Below, in pieces: positions 38,301 through 47,729 of a DNA stretch of 64,000 bases. The position numbers and the translations under genes are program-made. The stretch covers positions 1-64,000 of the forward strand of contig CAWBPR010000018.1 in the NCBI GenBank assembly GCA_963790775.1, written 5' to 3'. This stretch comes from JASJBU01 sp963790775. GTDB taxonomy: Bacteria; Pseudomonadota; Gammaproteobacteria; Chromatiales; Chromatiaceae. The notes beneath the pieces are model-generated. The model was not told the origin of the DNA. It saw only the letters and a program-made list of their open reading frames with translations, and ran no database searches. Positions within the stretch are counted from its first letter, which is position 1. The number at the start of each line of letters is the position of its first letter.

Positions 38301-39074
38301 ATGCGAGAGTGCGAAATCCAGCTGATGGATCTGCGCCATCAACCGGGATTCAATTTTGTGGGCTATGCCATCCAGTAGAATCCAGTCGTCGAACTCCTCT
38401 TTGTCTATCAATTCTAGTTCTGATCGCAGTCCATCTTCCCGAGTTTGTTCCCCGGCAGGCGGCTCGCCAATTACCAGCGTAGTGAACCCTGCCTCAACAC
38501 TGGTAAAAAAACCATCCCTGATCCCCTCCTCTTCAGTCTCCAGAGTCCTTAAGGCAAAGAACAGGTCACCTTGTTCACCACTTTTGTTACTTCGATCCGT
38601 AGCTGCGATCAAGTCCTCTTTCGCCGATGCTGAGAATTGCCTGAGCTGAGGTTTCAGGAAATCCAGCACCTTGCCCTGCAGGCGCTGGATAATCGATTGT
38701 GTGGCAGCCAAAGGCATGGGGAGCTGTTGCTGCACTTCAGCTTCCTGCACCGCATCCTGCATGTAGTCCTGCAAATAGGCAAAGAGGGTTTGCCCAGTAT
38801 CGACAAAGGCTACACCCATGCCGGTCTGATTCACGTAAGCGACTTTCACATTCGCAGAAAAACGACCACTCTGGAGCTCAACAATAGCCCGCTCCCTCTG
38901 CTCGGGCTCATAAAAGCCCGCCTCCATCACTGTGGCTAAAGCCGAGTCACCCCAGGTGATAAAAAGACCACCTTTGGAAAAATTACGGATTTGGCAACCA
39001 GGGTAGCCATGTTCCTTATACAGGAACTCGGCGGTATGACTGATTTCTACGCGTGTATGTTTTCTGCGACCCAT
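35358..39074 (-). CDS. Large PilZ/DUF1631 protein with degenerate GGDEF and EAL domains
   Basis: A 1238-residue cytoplasmic protein. Residues ~1-110 look like a PilZ domain (RRKHTRVEI, then NFSKGGLFI). A long helical DUF1631 region follows to about 760. A GGDEF domain spans ~800-960, but the signature reads TGDDEF instead of (G)GGDEF, so diguanylate cyclase activity is doubtful. The EAL domain at ~980-1225 keeps the key residues (YEILMR for ExLxR, DDFGSGYAS, KIDGIF, QGYHIGRP), so it may still hydrolyse cyclic di-GMP. Its start lies opposite the composite repeat element, 40 bases away. It probably reads and adjusts the local c-di-GMP signal; targets are unknown. Confidence 0.9.
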   Translation of the reverse strand: MGRRKHTRVEISHTAEFLYKEHGYPGCQIRNFSKGGLFITWGDSALATVMEAGFYEPEQRERAIVELQSGRFSANVKVAYVNQTGMGVAFVDTGQTLFAYLQDYMQDAVQEAEVQQQLPMPLAATQSIIQRLQGKVLDFLKPQLRQFSASAKEDLIAATDRSNKSGEQGDLFFALRTLETEEEGIRDGFFTSVEAGFTTLVIGEPPAGEQTREDGLRSELELIDKEEFDDWILLDGIAHKIESRLMAQIHQLDFALSHLFQRPIKHESNPISPIALLLQMKAALGGYALTPKAKKVVYHAFSRCIFSDIHRLYGELIACLNQDGIKTERSVNAPGAHLDSSSQIMNQAQSGNASLENLSLLSDASHSDQIESSGQQAPYTIASRDQVLESMESMPVRGGLLSQLERNLSHGVAQGLALDPLTRAAIGASEELVGAIQQDVLLNEDVQKLVNQLEIPFIKESITDPRILENAQHPGRRFLEAVEGLAPYVNFSDAADVKGRGHNTGLQQLINDIKSGAISNISAATQQIELLHDKQKENFQRNCDLAIESCSRQQRLRQAREFVKTTLEEKLLGRNVSIALDRLFQYGWANLLIHTAMLRGDGSVESKAYLRIVELLLKLFRPNKPFKKLSAENASDLLKVIKKGFNDYPVYPEGAQQFTSELMQALVDEGEIAQSFAVNRIAIDAEYLNRLFLGHAMEAEEYNRHPVGQNWMDLVANLAVGDWIVQHDVGGSLRLVNLAWKSADLEWNLLVDGNGIKVLYADTPKLAALFAENKFGLLENRDIPVVDRAVQRILKDSYDSVQHEVSYDELTGLLNRRAFERLLTELLRGEMAEGDRYTIILLDVDQFGLVNDLCGFEGGDKLLQSISNILRTYLPDNAHLARTGDDEFAILVAQGSLDLGFQLAEEHRQAINDFQYTWNNQLIPVTASVGLVSIDSREQTPAALLKAVSSACSIAKQAGRNCTRIYRETDRAFLKHRELVDSVAVIEDALQKDKIVLVAQPITPLQEGAGAAHYEILMRVEGDDGRLQSPVQFILAAERYNLMRTVDRWVVDTFFETVNSHIEQLRDVGGFSINLSSQSMADQEFKAYLIQQIEHSSMPREKLGFEITETAMITDSEDAINFIKEIKQTGCSFYLDDFGSGYASFSYLKEMPVDYVKIDGIFIRDLLQDKASHEMVKAVTSISHFMNKRVIAEFVENQATADELRKIGVDYIQGYHIGRPIPLSQIISPLQQKSISAS

Positions 39075-39114
39075 CTCGATTTACTACCAACCTTGGCGGA
39101 TAGCCTTTTGTCCT
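39075..39114. other. Short leader before the composite repeat
   Basis: Forty bases between the start of the GGDEF/EAL gene and the left end of the repeat element. No promoter is evident; the repeat itself may hold it. Confidence 0.3.
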
Positions 39115-39383
39115 AGGGCCTGTTAACACTACGCGGATGCCCAGCGTTGGCTCTCCAATGAGGCCAGACAAGGCGCACCGAGTGCGGTTTGGTTGTTCCA
39201 AATAAACGAGGTGCAACACCGTATGGCCTCATTCGAGAGCCAACCCTCCGGGACAGGGCCATTTTTCCCCAGGTCCGCGTTGCACTTTCGCTTATGTACG
39301 ACAAGTACACGACGCTTAGTGCGCCTTGTCCTGTGAAAAAATGGCCGCCGTCGATGGATATCCGCATAGTGTTAACAGGCCCT
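39115..39383. repeat. MITE-like element with nested inverted repeats
   Basis: Terminal inverted repeats of 24 bases (39115-39138 and 39360-39383, starting AGGGCCTGTTAACACTA, one mismatch) enclose two palindromic units. Unit A has 20-base inverted arms at 39146-39165 and 39225-39244 (one mismatch) around ACAAGGCGCAC...GTGCAAC. Unit B lies in the opposite direction, with arms GGCCATTTTT.../...AAAAATGGCC at 39258-39273 and 39330-39346 and the same ACAAGGCGCAC...GTGCAAC layout, diverged in between. No transposase is present, so any movement would rely on one elsewhere. It fills the gap between the GGDEF/EAL gene and the PBP1b gene end. Confidence 0.75.
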
Positions 39384-39624
39384 GGTATTTATGAGTATTT
39401 ATCTGGCCGAATCACCTCAGATTTATCGGCGATGGGAGGGGTTCCTTTAATGCCGGCCTGCAAGTCAGCAGGCCTTGCTGCTTTGGCCCTGATGGAACTA
39501 AAGGCATTTCTCATGGCGCCAAGCAAGCAGCCTGGTTAGCAAACCTGTTGGATTGATTAGCTTTCATCACCTGCTGAACAAACCGTGACCAGCACTGCGA
39601 TCAATGCTGCATGGCAGGCACGAG
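39384..39624. other. Non-coding stretch with a GC-rich hairpin
   Basis: Holds GGCCTGC (39455-39461) and GCAGGCC (39468-39474) around a six-base loop; no T-run follows. It is the region just past the mrcB stop. Confidence 0.35.
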
Positions 39625-41952
39625 CTAATCGAACAATTGTTGCAACCAGTTGATTTCGTTATCCATCATGCGCCTCGGACGGCGCGCGCAGGGTGCATCT
39701 CTCCTTGGAGCATACCCCTTTACAAAGGGCGCAGACTGGGTCTCTTTGCAACCCGAACCCCGCAGTCCGGACACACTATCGATCTCCACCATTTCCACAC
39801 CGGCAGGCATTGCTTGATTGAGCGAAGCGATACCCACGCTCCGCATCAACCTTCCCCATACCCGCATGGCGCCGCTGGAGCCGGTCAGGCCGATGGGTTC
39901 ATTATCGTCACGTCCAATCCACACCACCGCCACATACCGTTGGTCAAACCCTGCAAACCAACTGTCTCTGAGATCATCAGTGGTGCCTGTCTTGCCCGCC
40001 ACACTCACCCCGGCAGGCAAGATTCCCGGCAGTGCCTTCGCCGTGCCATCACGCACCACCTCCTGTAACGCATGGGTGAGCAGATAGGCAGCCTTCGGGT
40101 CCAATGCCTGTTTCACCGCTGTAGGATAACGGGACAACACCCTTCCGCTGCTGTCACTGACCTCATATATCGCCTTTAATGTGGCCCGAAACCCTCCGGT
40201 TGCCAGCGTCTGGTACATCTGGGCCATTTCCAGTGGCGACAGGGACACCGCACCCAGCAGCATAGACGGAAATGGACTGACGGGACGATTGATCCCAACC
40301 GCCTCTAACTGCTGCAAGACTGCCGGCAGGCCAACGGACATCCCCAGCCGCACCGTGGCCTGATTGTAGGAATTGGCCAGGGCGCTGCGCAGCTGTACCG
40401 GGCCATGACTGAGCCGGTCGTAATTTCCCGGTGACCAAACCTCGCCATCCGCACCTTTGATGTGAATCGGCGTATCATCCAACTCACTGAAAAGGTGGTA
40501 TTTATCAGGACGGGAAAGCGCCGTCAGATAAACCACTGGTTTTATCAGCGACCCCACCGGGCGGAGTGCATCCAGGGCACGATTAAAACCGGCATAACGG
40601 GGATTTCGATCACCTACCAGGGCCGCAACTTCACCTGTGGCGGCGTCCACCATGACCACCGCCCCCTGCAGACTGCGGCTCTCAATCTTACGTGATTTTT
40701 CCAGTCTCTCGAGCTGGGATGAGAGCGCCTGCTCCGCCTGTGACTGCAGCCATGGATCGAGGGTGGTAAAGATGCGTAATCCCTCACTGTTGAGATCCGA
40801 CTCCTGATAATCTCTGCGCAACTGGCGCCGCACCAGATCCATATAGGCCGGCATGCCTGAAACGCGATTGATACCCTGCTGAATACCAAGCGGCGCGGCA
40901 GCCGCCTGCTCGGCCAGCTCCGCCGGGATCAATCCCTGCTCCTGCATGATTTGCAGCACCAGTGCGCGCCGCTTGAGCGCCCGCTCCGGGTTACGCCGGG
41001 GATCATATGCAGACGGCCCCCTGACCAGCGTGACCAGCAGCGCCAGCTTCGGCAGATCGAGTTCCCTCAATGGGCGGTTGAAGTAGAAACGGCTTGCCAG
41101 GCCAAACCCGTGGATGGCTCTTCCTCCATCCTGCCCGAGATAGATCTCATTTGCATAGGCTTCGAGGATTTCGTCCTTGCTGTAACGGGCCTCCAGGATA
41201 AGCGCCATCAGCGCTTCATTCAGCTTGCGCCAAAGACTGCGCTCGGGAGTCAGAAAAAAATTCTTCACCAACTGCTGGGTAAGAGTGCTGCCACCCTGCA
41301 CAACCCCTACAGCACGCAGATTTGCCCAGACCGCGCGCAAGATAGCACCTGGATCCACCCCATAATGCTGAAAATAGTTGCGGTCTTCCACAGCGACCAG
41401 GGCCTGCACCAGGCCTTCCTGCAGCTCTGAACGACGCAGCAGCACGCGATCTTCACTGTGTGACGGGTGCAGGCTGCCGATACGCCGCGGCTCGAGCTGG
41501 TACTGCGCCATGCTGAGCCCGGATGCCGCCTGCTTGATACTGGCCAAACTGCCCCTGCTGATGCGTATTTCCAGATAATCCGAAGGCCGTTCCCGACCTG
41601 GAATTCGAAAATCACGGGTTCGGACCAGAAAGCGGCCCTGGTAGCTGGAGTAACTGCCCGGCTGATCGGGATGCTTGACCCGCCGGTAACCCAGCCCCTC
41701 AAGTTCAATGGTCAGACGGTCAGGGTTTAACTCTGCACCGACAACCAATGTCATGGGTCTTGCATAGACTTGCGCCGGCACCGCCCAGCGCCTGCCATCA
41801 AAGCGAACCTGGACAATATGATCCAGGTAGATCACATACAACGCGAACCCCAGCAACAGGCCGCTTAGACCGAGTAACAGCCAGCGTTTCCATGAGAAGT
41901 GGTAGTTCATCCGGACGCTACTTCGAGTCCGTCTTTTTCGGGGTTTTGTCAT
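39625..41952 (-). CDS. mrcB: Bifunctional penicillin-binding protein 1B
   Basis: PBP1b polymerises glycan strands and cross-links them at the inner membrane. The 775-residue protein has one span near 23-45 (WLLLGLSGLLLGFALYVIY) and a UB2H-like segment, then the GT51 transglycosylase (VEDRNYFQHYGVDP, GGSTLTQQLVKN, EILEAYANEIYLGQDG) and the transpeptidase with S-x-x-K as SLIK in RPVGSLIKPVVY, SxN as SYN, and KTGT. Length matches PBP1b rather than the larger PBP1a. Activation by an LpoB-type lipoprotein would be expected. The ATG at 41952 has only a weak ribosome site. Confidence 0.95.
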   Translation of the reverse strand: MTKPRKRRTRSSVRMNYHFSWKRWLLLGLSGLLLGFALYVIYLDHIVQVRFDGRRWAVPAQVYARPMTLVVGAELNPDRLTIELEGLGYRRVKHPDQPGSYSSYQGRFLVRTRDFRIPGRERPSDYLEIRISRGSLASIKQAASGLSMAQYQLEPRRIGSLHPSHSEDRVLLRRSELQEGLVQALVAVEDRNYFQHYGVDPGAILRAVWANLRAVGVVQGGSTLTQQLVKNFFLTPERSLWRKLNEALMALILEARYSKDEILEAYANEIYLGQDGGRAIHGFGLASRFYFNRPLRELDLPKLALLVTLVRGPSAYDPRRNPERALKRRALVLQIMQEQGLIPAELAEQAAAAPLGIQQGINRVSGMPAYMDLVRRQLRRDYQESDLNSEGLRIFTTLDPWLQSQAEQALSSQLERLEKSRKIESRSLQGAVVMVDAATGEVAALVGDRNPRYAGFNRALDALRPVGSLIKPVVYLTALSRPDKYHLFSELDDTPIHIKGADGEVWSPGNYDRLSHGPVQLRSALANSYNQATVRLGMSVGLPAVLQQLEAVGINRPVSPFPSMLLGAVSLSPLEMAQMYQTLATGGFRATLKAIYEVSDSSGRVLSRYPTAVKQALDPKAAYLLTHALQEVVRDGTAKALPGILPAGVSVAGKTGTTDDLRDSWFAGFDQRYVAVVWIGRDDNEPIGLTGSSGAMRVWGRLMRSVGIASLNQAMPAGVEMVEIDSVSGLRGSGCKETQSAPFVKGYAPRRDAPCARRPRRMMDNEINWLQQLFD

Positions 41953-42156
41953 ACAGCAGGGAAGGCAACAGCATCGGGTTTATGAAAGCACTCTAGTTTA
42001 CAGAAAACCACCCACCGATGGTTAAGTTGGCACAATAATTTTTCCCTGGAATGGGCGCTAGCTGTTTGATTCAGAAAAATGCGTATCGAGAGTACGACTT
42101 AGCGATGGACCACGGCCGTCCGGTTAAACATCGGTGACAGGCTTACCCGGTTCTGT

Positions 42157-43221
42157 TTAATGAATCCGTCGCAGTAACCAGAATCCGGCAGAGAAGAACA
42201 ACAGCGTGGGAAATGCCGTTGCAACTATAGGGGGTATTCCATACACCACCGCCATGTAGGAAAAGGTCTTGTTCAACAGATAGAAGACTATGCCGATGAT
42301 TGCTCCGGTAAAGATGCGCTGGCCAATGCCGACACTGCGCAGCGGCCCGAAGACGAATGGAATGCTGAGAAACAGCATGACCAAGGTCACCAGGGGAGAC
42401 ATCAGCTTGTTCCAGAACGCCACTGCATAGGTAGCCGCGTCCTGACCATTCTGCTTCAGGAAAGTGATATACCGCCAAAGATCCCAGGCCGGCAGCATAT
42501 GCGGCTTCACCCTGATCACATCGAGCACCGTAGGCTCCAGCAGGGTGTTCCACACCAGCCGCTCCTGCAGGCTGACCCGGATATGGGTATCGAATTCACT
42601 CTGTCTGACACCTTCCAGCAACCAGCGGCCATCATCCTGAAATGTTGCGAATTCCGCATGAATCGCGCGATCCAACCTCTGCGCGTCGTCATAGTCGTAG
42701 ATCGAGATATCCGCCAGTTTAGCGTCAGGCAGAATCTGTCTCACATTGATATAACTATTACCGTTTCTCGACCAGAATCCATAGCGGGTCTTCAATGTCA
42801 CCCGTTCTGACAACGACTCCATCTTCATGCTCTGAGCCTGCTGTTCTGTCAATGGAGCAAGATACTCACCCACAACCACCACCAGTATCAACAGAATCAG
42901 GCCTGCTTTTAATACCGCCAGCAGGATGCGGGAGACAGAGACCCCTGCCGCCCGCATGGCGGTCAGTTCGGAATTACTGGCGAGAGAACCCAGCCCGATG
43001 AGACTGCCCAGCAGGGTGGCAACCGGAAACAATTCATAGGCGTAACGGGGCAGCACCAGCGCCACATAGATGAAGGCCTTACCCGTGGTGTAGCCTCGTT
43101 CCACATCATCCAACTCGGCCAACAGCTCAAAAAAACCCATTAAAACCAGCAGCAGCATAAGCACGGAAAACACCCCCACTGCCACGGAGGTTCCAATATA
43201 ACGATCAAGCAGTGAGATCAT
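42157..43221 (-). CDS. lptG: LPS export permease LptG
   Basis: LptG with LptF and the LptB ATPase extracts lipopolysaccharide from the inner membrane. The 354-residue protein starts MISLLDRYIGTSVAVGVF, fixing the ATG at 43221 over a longer in-frame start at 43362. Six spans are seen, the large periplasmic jellyroll lies in the middle (FWSRNGNSYINVRQI, EPTVLDVIRVKP), and the C-terminal pair of spans includes VMLFLSIPFVFGPLRSVGIGQRIF. It overlaps the lptF stop by four bases. Confidence 0.95.
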   Translation of the reverse strand: MISLLDRYIGTSVAVGVFSVLMLLLVLMGFFELLAELDDVERGYTTGKAFIYVALVLPRYAYELFPVATLLGSLIGLGSLASNSELTAMRAAGVSVSRILLAVLKAGLILLILVVVVGEYLAPLTEQQAQSMKMESLSERVTLKTRYGFWSRNGNSYINVRQILPDAKLADISIYDYDDAQRLDRAIHAEFATFQDDGRWLLEGVRQSEFDTHIRVSLQERLVWNTLLEPTVLDVIRVKPHMLPAWDLWRYITFLKQNGQDAATYAVAFWNKLMSPLVTLVMLFLSIPFVFGPLRSVGIGQRIFTGAIIGIVFYLLNKTFSYMAVVYGIPPIVATAFPTLLFFSAGFWLLRRIH

Positions 43222-44323
43222 GTAGCCAGTCTCTTCACGCGGCGCCTCCAGCGTCTGTAGATGACGCTGTCCGGTACAAACAGCAGCAATGCGAAGGCCA
43301 GCATAGTCAGATGAACCCACCACATACCTAACCAGGCCGGGGTGATGCCAACCGCCATCCATTTCTCCGATGCGCCCTGCAAGCTGAGATAAAGGGTATA
43401 GATCACAAAGGCCAATACCAGTTTGCCAAACGGACCCTGTCTTGGCGTGGAGCGACTCAATGGCAGGGCAAGCAAGGCAACCACGAACAGCGCCACCACC
43501 TGTGAAAGCCTGACCTGGAATTCTGTCTGGTTCCGGATATTTTGCGATGCCAGTAAAACAGTGTTGGAGAGTCCCTTCCAGGGACGTTTTACCAGCGCCG
43601 GTGTCGCCTCCTCAATCCGCAAGGCATAGACTTTGAATTCACTGACCTGGTAATTCGCCGTCCCGGGAACCCCCTGATATCGATATCCATTCTCAAGCAC
43701 CAGAAATCGATCACCACTCTCCCCGTCGACCTTGTGGTAGCCGCTTGCAGCGCTGATCAGACCGACTTCGCCTTCCCGGCGCAGTTGCACGAACAGATTC
43801 ACCATGCGGCGCTCGTCTGCATCGATCGATTCGAGATAAAAAATCAGATCACCCTGACTGTATTCATTGAAACGCCCGGCGCTTACTCCGGCCAGTTCAG
43901 CAGCTTGTCCATGTTGATCACTGAGCAGTTTATCGATCATACGGGCTGACCAGGGCGCCACCCCCATGGCAAGCCAGGTCACTAATAACATAATGGGTAA
44001 TGTGGCGATCAGAATAGCCCGAAACAGGCGAGCTCCGCCGATCCCACAGGCCTCCATAGCTGTAATTTCGCTGTCACGATACATCCTGCCGACAGCATAG
44101 AGCACTGCAAAGAAAAACGCCGGGGTACCAGCCGGGCCAGAAAGCGAAACATCTCGAGTCCCAGCATCTGAAAAAGCAGGGTGGCGTTCAGATCGCCTAC
44201 CGACACCTGCTGGAGCAGTTTAATGAAGGTAGTGCCCATGAAAATGAGCAATAACACCACAATAATCGCCAAAAGCGCCTTAAAAATCTCCTGCAATAGA
44301 TAGCGATCGATGAGAGGTATCAT
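43218..44323 (-). pseudogene. lptF: LPS export permease LptF with a one-base frameshift
   Basis: The ATG at 44323 opens MIPLIDRYLLQEIFKALLAI and the frame is normal through FRFLARLV. Then, within a GTACCCC tract at about 44127-44131, the frame slips: continuing in place gives nonsense, while the other frame reads PAFFFAVLYAVGRMYRDSEI and runs on to 43218 with EACGIGGARLFRAIL and a periplasmic jellyroll. One extra C would restore a protein of about 368 residues, the normal length. LptF is essential in nearly all LPS-bearing gammaproteobacteria, so a homopolymer sequencing slip is the likeliest cause. Confidence 0.9.
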
Positions 44324-44522
44324 GCCTGGATGCGAAATCACCTGCCGACAAAGAGTCCGTAACTTAACGTTTAACAGCAGAGAAATCCATGCCGCAGTCT
44401 TACCCTCTCTGAATCCTCGCATGGCTAAAATAGTTTCCGCCGGACAGCCAGCCGGGAAGGTCTTATTCATTTCCATGCATTGATACAGGTCATTGCATTG
44501 ACACAGGCGCTGGCTAGGATGG

Positions 44523-45152
44523 TTGATTTCCAAGCAGAATCGAAAATTGACCGTGCTGCAGCAAATCAGCTATCAGATAGACAACAGCCTCTACCTAAGC
44601 ATCACTGATCGTTGCACACTGGAATGCAGCTTCTGTCCCAAGACTCAAGGCATTATGACTGTCAAGGGATATGACCTGACGTTCCAACGAAAACCCACTA
44701 TCGAGGAGATCATCGACGCCATCGACGATCCCGGGAAATATGATGAAGTGGTATTTTGCGGCTTTGGCGAACCCACACTGCGTCTGAATATTCTTCTGCA
44801 GGTGGCGCGCAACATCAAGGCCCGGGGCGGTCGGGTGCGAGTCAACACTGACGGGCTGTCCAATCTTGTGCATAAGCACAATACGCTGCCTGATCTGGGG
44901 AGCTGCGTGGATGCCATCTCTGTTTCACTCAACGCCCAGAACAGAGAAGTCTATGATTTGCACTGCAAACCCAATCTTGCAGGCTCCTACGATGCAATGC
45001 TGAAATTTGTCAAGGAAGCACCTGAATACATAGCACAGGTTACGGTTACGGCTATCGATGGGCTGGAGGGTGTTGATATGGCCGCCTGTGAAAGAATTGC
45101 ACTGGATTATGGCGTCAAATTTCGCCGGCGAGTGCTGGATCAAGTCGGCTAG
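44523..45152 (+). CDS. Small radical SAM protein (TatD-associated type)
   Basis: A 209-residue protein with the radical SAM cluster motif C31-x3-C35-x2-C38 (CTLECSFC) and a GGE-like VFCGFGEPT. The first line of the fold, SLYLSITDRCTLECSFCPK, is that of the short radical SAM proteins often annotated beside TatD nucleases; no tatD is seen here. The reaction is unknown. It is divergent from lptF. The start is uncertain: a TTG at 44523 and a TTG/GTG a few codons later are possible; the first gives the family-like N-terminus. Confidence 0.8.
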   Translation: MISKQNRKLTVLQQISYQIDNSLYLSITDRCTLECSFCPKTQGIMTVKGYDLTFQRKPTIEEIIDAIDDPGKYDEVVFCGFGEPTLRLNILLQVARNIKARGGRVRVNTDGLSNLVHKHNTLPDLGSCVDAISVSLNAQNREVYDLHCKPNLAGSYDAMLKFVKEAPEYIAQVTVTAIDGLEGVDMAACERIALDYGVKFRRRVLDQVG

Positions 45153-45388
45153 GAGCCGTCCGGCAAACCAGCGCCACCAGTCAGCCACTAACCCCGGTGT
45201 CCACCCTGAGAGTGGAAAATCCGATATAGATTCTGCTAGTTTAGATGTCACTGGTTATAGTTCCGCCTGCTCAGATTGTGAACTCATGCACCGGAGAGAT
45301 ATTTTTAGATCTGCAGGCACCTTCCGCACCTCTTAACATGGAAGAACAAAGAGGGTTTAACTCTATGTAATATATCGCTTTACTGGCT

Positions 45389-47647
45389 ATGCACATGAAT
45401 AGATCACACGCTTCAGAATACCGGGCGCTACTTCTGCGTTTCCTGTTCTCGATCGGTCTCGTCCATACGCCAGCCTTGTGTCAGGAAAACGGCCTGTCAG
45501 TCGATTACTTCTTTGAGGATCTTCCAATTGTGCTTTCAGCCACACGGCTCTCACAACCAGTCTCAGAGATACCTGCGGCAATGACCATCATTGATCGGGA
45601 GATGATCAAGGCCTCAGGCGCGATGAGCATTCCCGATCTGTTGCGCATCGTCCCAGGCATGACAGTTGGCTTCTATTCCGGCTCCAGGGCTACCGTCTCT
45701 TATCATGGAATGGCCGATCAGTACGCCCGGGACATGCAGGTTTTGATCGATGGAAGGTCTATCTATGACCCTGGATATGGGGGGGTGTCATGGCCTGACA
45801 TGCCCATCGAGCTGGATGAAATCTCCCGCATCGAAGTGGTCAGAGGGCCCAATGCGGCCGCTTACGGGTCCAACTCCTATGCAGGCGTCATCAACATAGT
45901 CACAGAACACCCTGCAGACCAACTGGGGACCACCATCAAAACGATCGTCGGCGAAGGAGAAAGACGTAAACTTTACGGACGATATGCGGATATCGATGGT
46001 GATTTTTCTTATCGGCTGTCCGCGAATTACCAGGAACTGGAGGGATTTGACTCAATCCCGGATGATGAAAGAACCCGCTGGATCAGCTTCCATGGAGACT
46101 ATACACCAGACAATCAGAATAACTTCCATGCAATGCTGGGAGCCAGCGAAGGCACCTATGAGGAAGGCTTTAACGAAATCGCCCAGGCCGTCAGAGAGCT
46201 CGATAACCGGTATAATTATCAGCAACTTCGCTGGGAACACCAAGCATCACCCAGCAACCAGATTCAGGTGCAGTTCTACCACAATTTTTTTCAAATAGCG
46301 GATGCCTTTCAATCGTCGGTACTATCTGATGTGATCAAAGAGTGGGAGGGTTGGGAGTCTCTGAATCTAGAGCCATTCTACCCCTTCCCGGTACCCATAG
46401 ATGATCGACCAGATGCCCTTGCCCAGTATCTCTCCTTTGATGAAGAAACAGGGTTACCGGTCTACTGGGACTATGCATCTTTGTTATCAGCACTGAATAT
46501 GACCGATTCACCCCTTGCCGCCTCCTGGCTTGGCTTCAAGTCACACCGGTACGACCTGGAGATGCAGCAAACAATGACGCCTTTGGAGAACTTAAGAACG
46601 GTATGGGGTTTAGGCTTTCGCCGGGACAGCGTTGAAGGTCTCTGGGTATTCCATCAGGATGAAGCCATTACCCGTGACCAGACCCGGCTGTTCGGCAACA
46701 TCGAATGGCGCATCACCCCTGACCTGGTTAGCAATATCGGGGGCATGTTGGAAAAGTTTGAGAAAAAAGACCCATTTTTCTCGCCCAGGCTGGCGCTCAA
46801 TTACCACTTGGACAAATACAATACCCTCAGAGCCAGCGCCTCTAGGGCCTATCGAATGCCAACCCTCTACGAGGACTATGTCAATCTGGTGGTATTTCTG
46901 GACGGCCCTCTGAATGACCTCAACACCCGCAGGATAGCCACGGAAAACCTCGAACCGCAACAGATCGACAGCTACGAAGTGGGATATTTCGGAAACTTTC
47001 CTGAGTCCAATCTGACGCTTGACCTAAGATTTTTCTATGAAAAACTGGACAACATCATCGATGAATACAGAAACCTGGACTTGGCCAATCCTGACCGGGG
47101 ATTGACCGATCCAACAGCCCTTGCCGTACTGGGGAGTCTCAACGACGAAATACACCAGGGCGCATTAACCTACACCAACGAAGCAGAAGCCACAATCAGG
47201 GGATTTGAGGTAAATCTCCACTACAAGCCGACTACCGCCGACCTGCTGTTCCTCGGCTATAGTTATCTTGATACTGTTGGGATTCATCTGGCTGAAGTAA
47301 AAGACGGTGAAAAACGCTTCAATATCGCTATATCCGAGAATGTACCCGATCATACATTCAGCATTCTAGGCAGTCACCGTTTCAATAATGGCATCCAAAT
47401 AAGTTCCGCCTACTACTTTATGGACGACATGAACTGGCCCGGAGAAGGTGACGAAGTCCCCAGTTATAAGCGCTGGGATATACGTCTTGCCAAGCACATC
47501 GACTATGTTGGCATGGATGCTGAGGTGGCGCTTTTCCTGCAGAATGTTGGAAACGATAACACTGACTTCTTTGAAGATGAGGAAACTGGCCAAATCAACA
47601 TCTGGGAGAGACGCGCCTTTCTCCAAGCCAAGATAAATTTTCACTGA
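45389..47647 (+). CDS. TonB-dependent outer-membrane receptor
   Basis: A 752-residue receptor. A short basic N-terminus and hydrophobic stretch act as signal (LLLRFLFSIGLVHTPALCQ), then a plug domain (LSATRLSQPVSEIPAAMTII, GMADQYARDMQVLIDGRSIYD, RIEVVRGPNAAAYGSNSYAGVINIVT) and a C-terminal beta barrel ending in WERRAFLQAKINFH with a final aromatic-type strand. The ligand is unknown; the plug is of the vitamin B12/siderophore/carbohydrate receptor class. It starts a plus-strand run with a periplasmic binding protein and a hybrid kinase, so it may import or sense a ligand for that kinase. Confidence 0.93.
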   Translation: MHMNRSHASEYRALLLRFLFSIGLVHTPALCQENGLSVDYFFEDLPIVLSATRLSQPVSEIPAAMTIIDREMIKASGAMSIPDLLRIVPGMTVGFYSGSRATVSYHGMADQYARDMQVLIDGRSIYDPGYGGVSWPDMPIELDEISRIEVVRGPNAAAYGSNSYAGVINIVTEHPADQLGTTIKTIVGEGERRKLYGRYADIDGDFSYRLSANYQELEGFDSIPDDERTRWISFHGDYTPDNQNNFHAMLGASEGTYEEGFNEIAQAVRELDNRYNYQQLRWEHQASPSNQIQVQFYHNFFQIADAFQSSVLSDVIKEWEGWESLNLEPFYPFPVPIDDRPDALAQYLSFDEETGLPVYWDYASLLSALNMTDSPLAASWLGFKSHRYDLEMQQTMTPLENLRTVWGLGFRRDSVEGLWVFHQDEAITRDQTRLFGNIEWRITPDLVSNIGGMLEKFEKKDPFFSPRLALNYHLDKYNTLRASASRAYRMPTLYEDYVNLVVFLDGPLNDLNTRRIATENLEPQQIDSYEVGYFGNFPESNLTLDLRFFYEKLDNIIDEYRNLDLANPDRGLTDPTALAVLGSLNDEIHQGALTYTNEAEATIRGFEVNLHYKPTTADLLFLGYSYLDTVGIHLAEVKDGEKRFNIAISENVPDHTFSILGSHRFNNGIQISSAYYFMDDMNWPGEGDEVPSYKRWDIRLAKHIDYVGMDAEVALFLQNVGNDNTDFFEDEETGQINIWERRAFLQAKINFH

Positions 47648-47729
47648 TTCAGCTATTGAATCAGCTTATTTGACAGTTAGGGACAAACACACACTTAATC
47701 ATAATTGATTGTTTGTTAGGGAAATAGTT

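Noticed and set aside
39113..39367. 84-residue minus frame in the repeat element
   Set aside because: It is formed by the nested inverted repeats; frames like this recur in intergenic repeat units and are not proteins.
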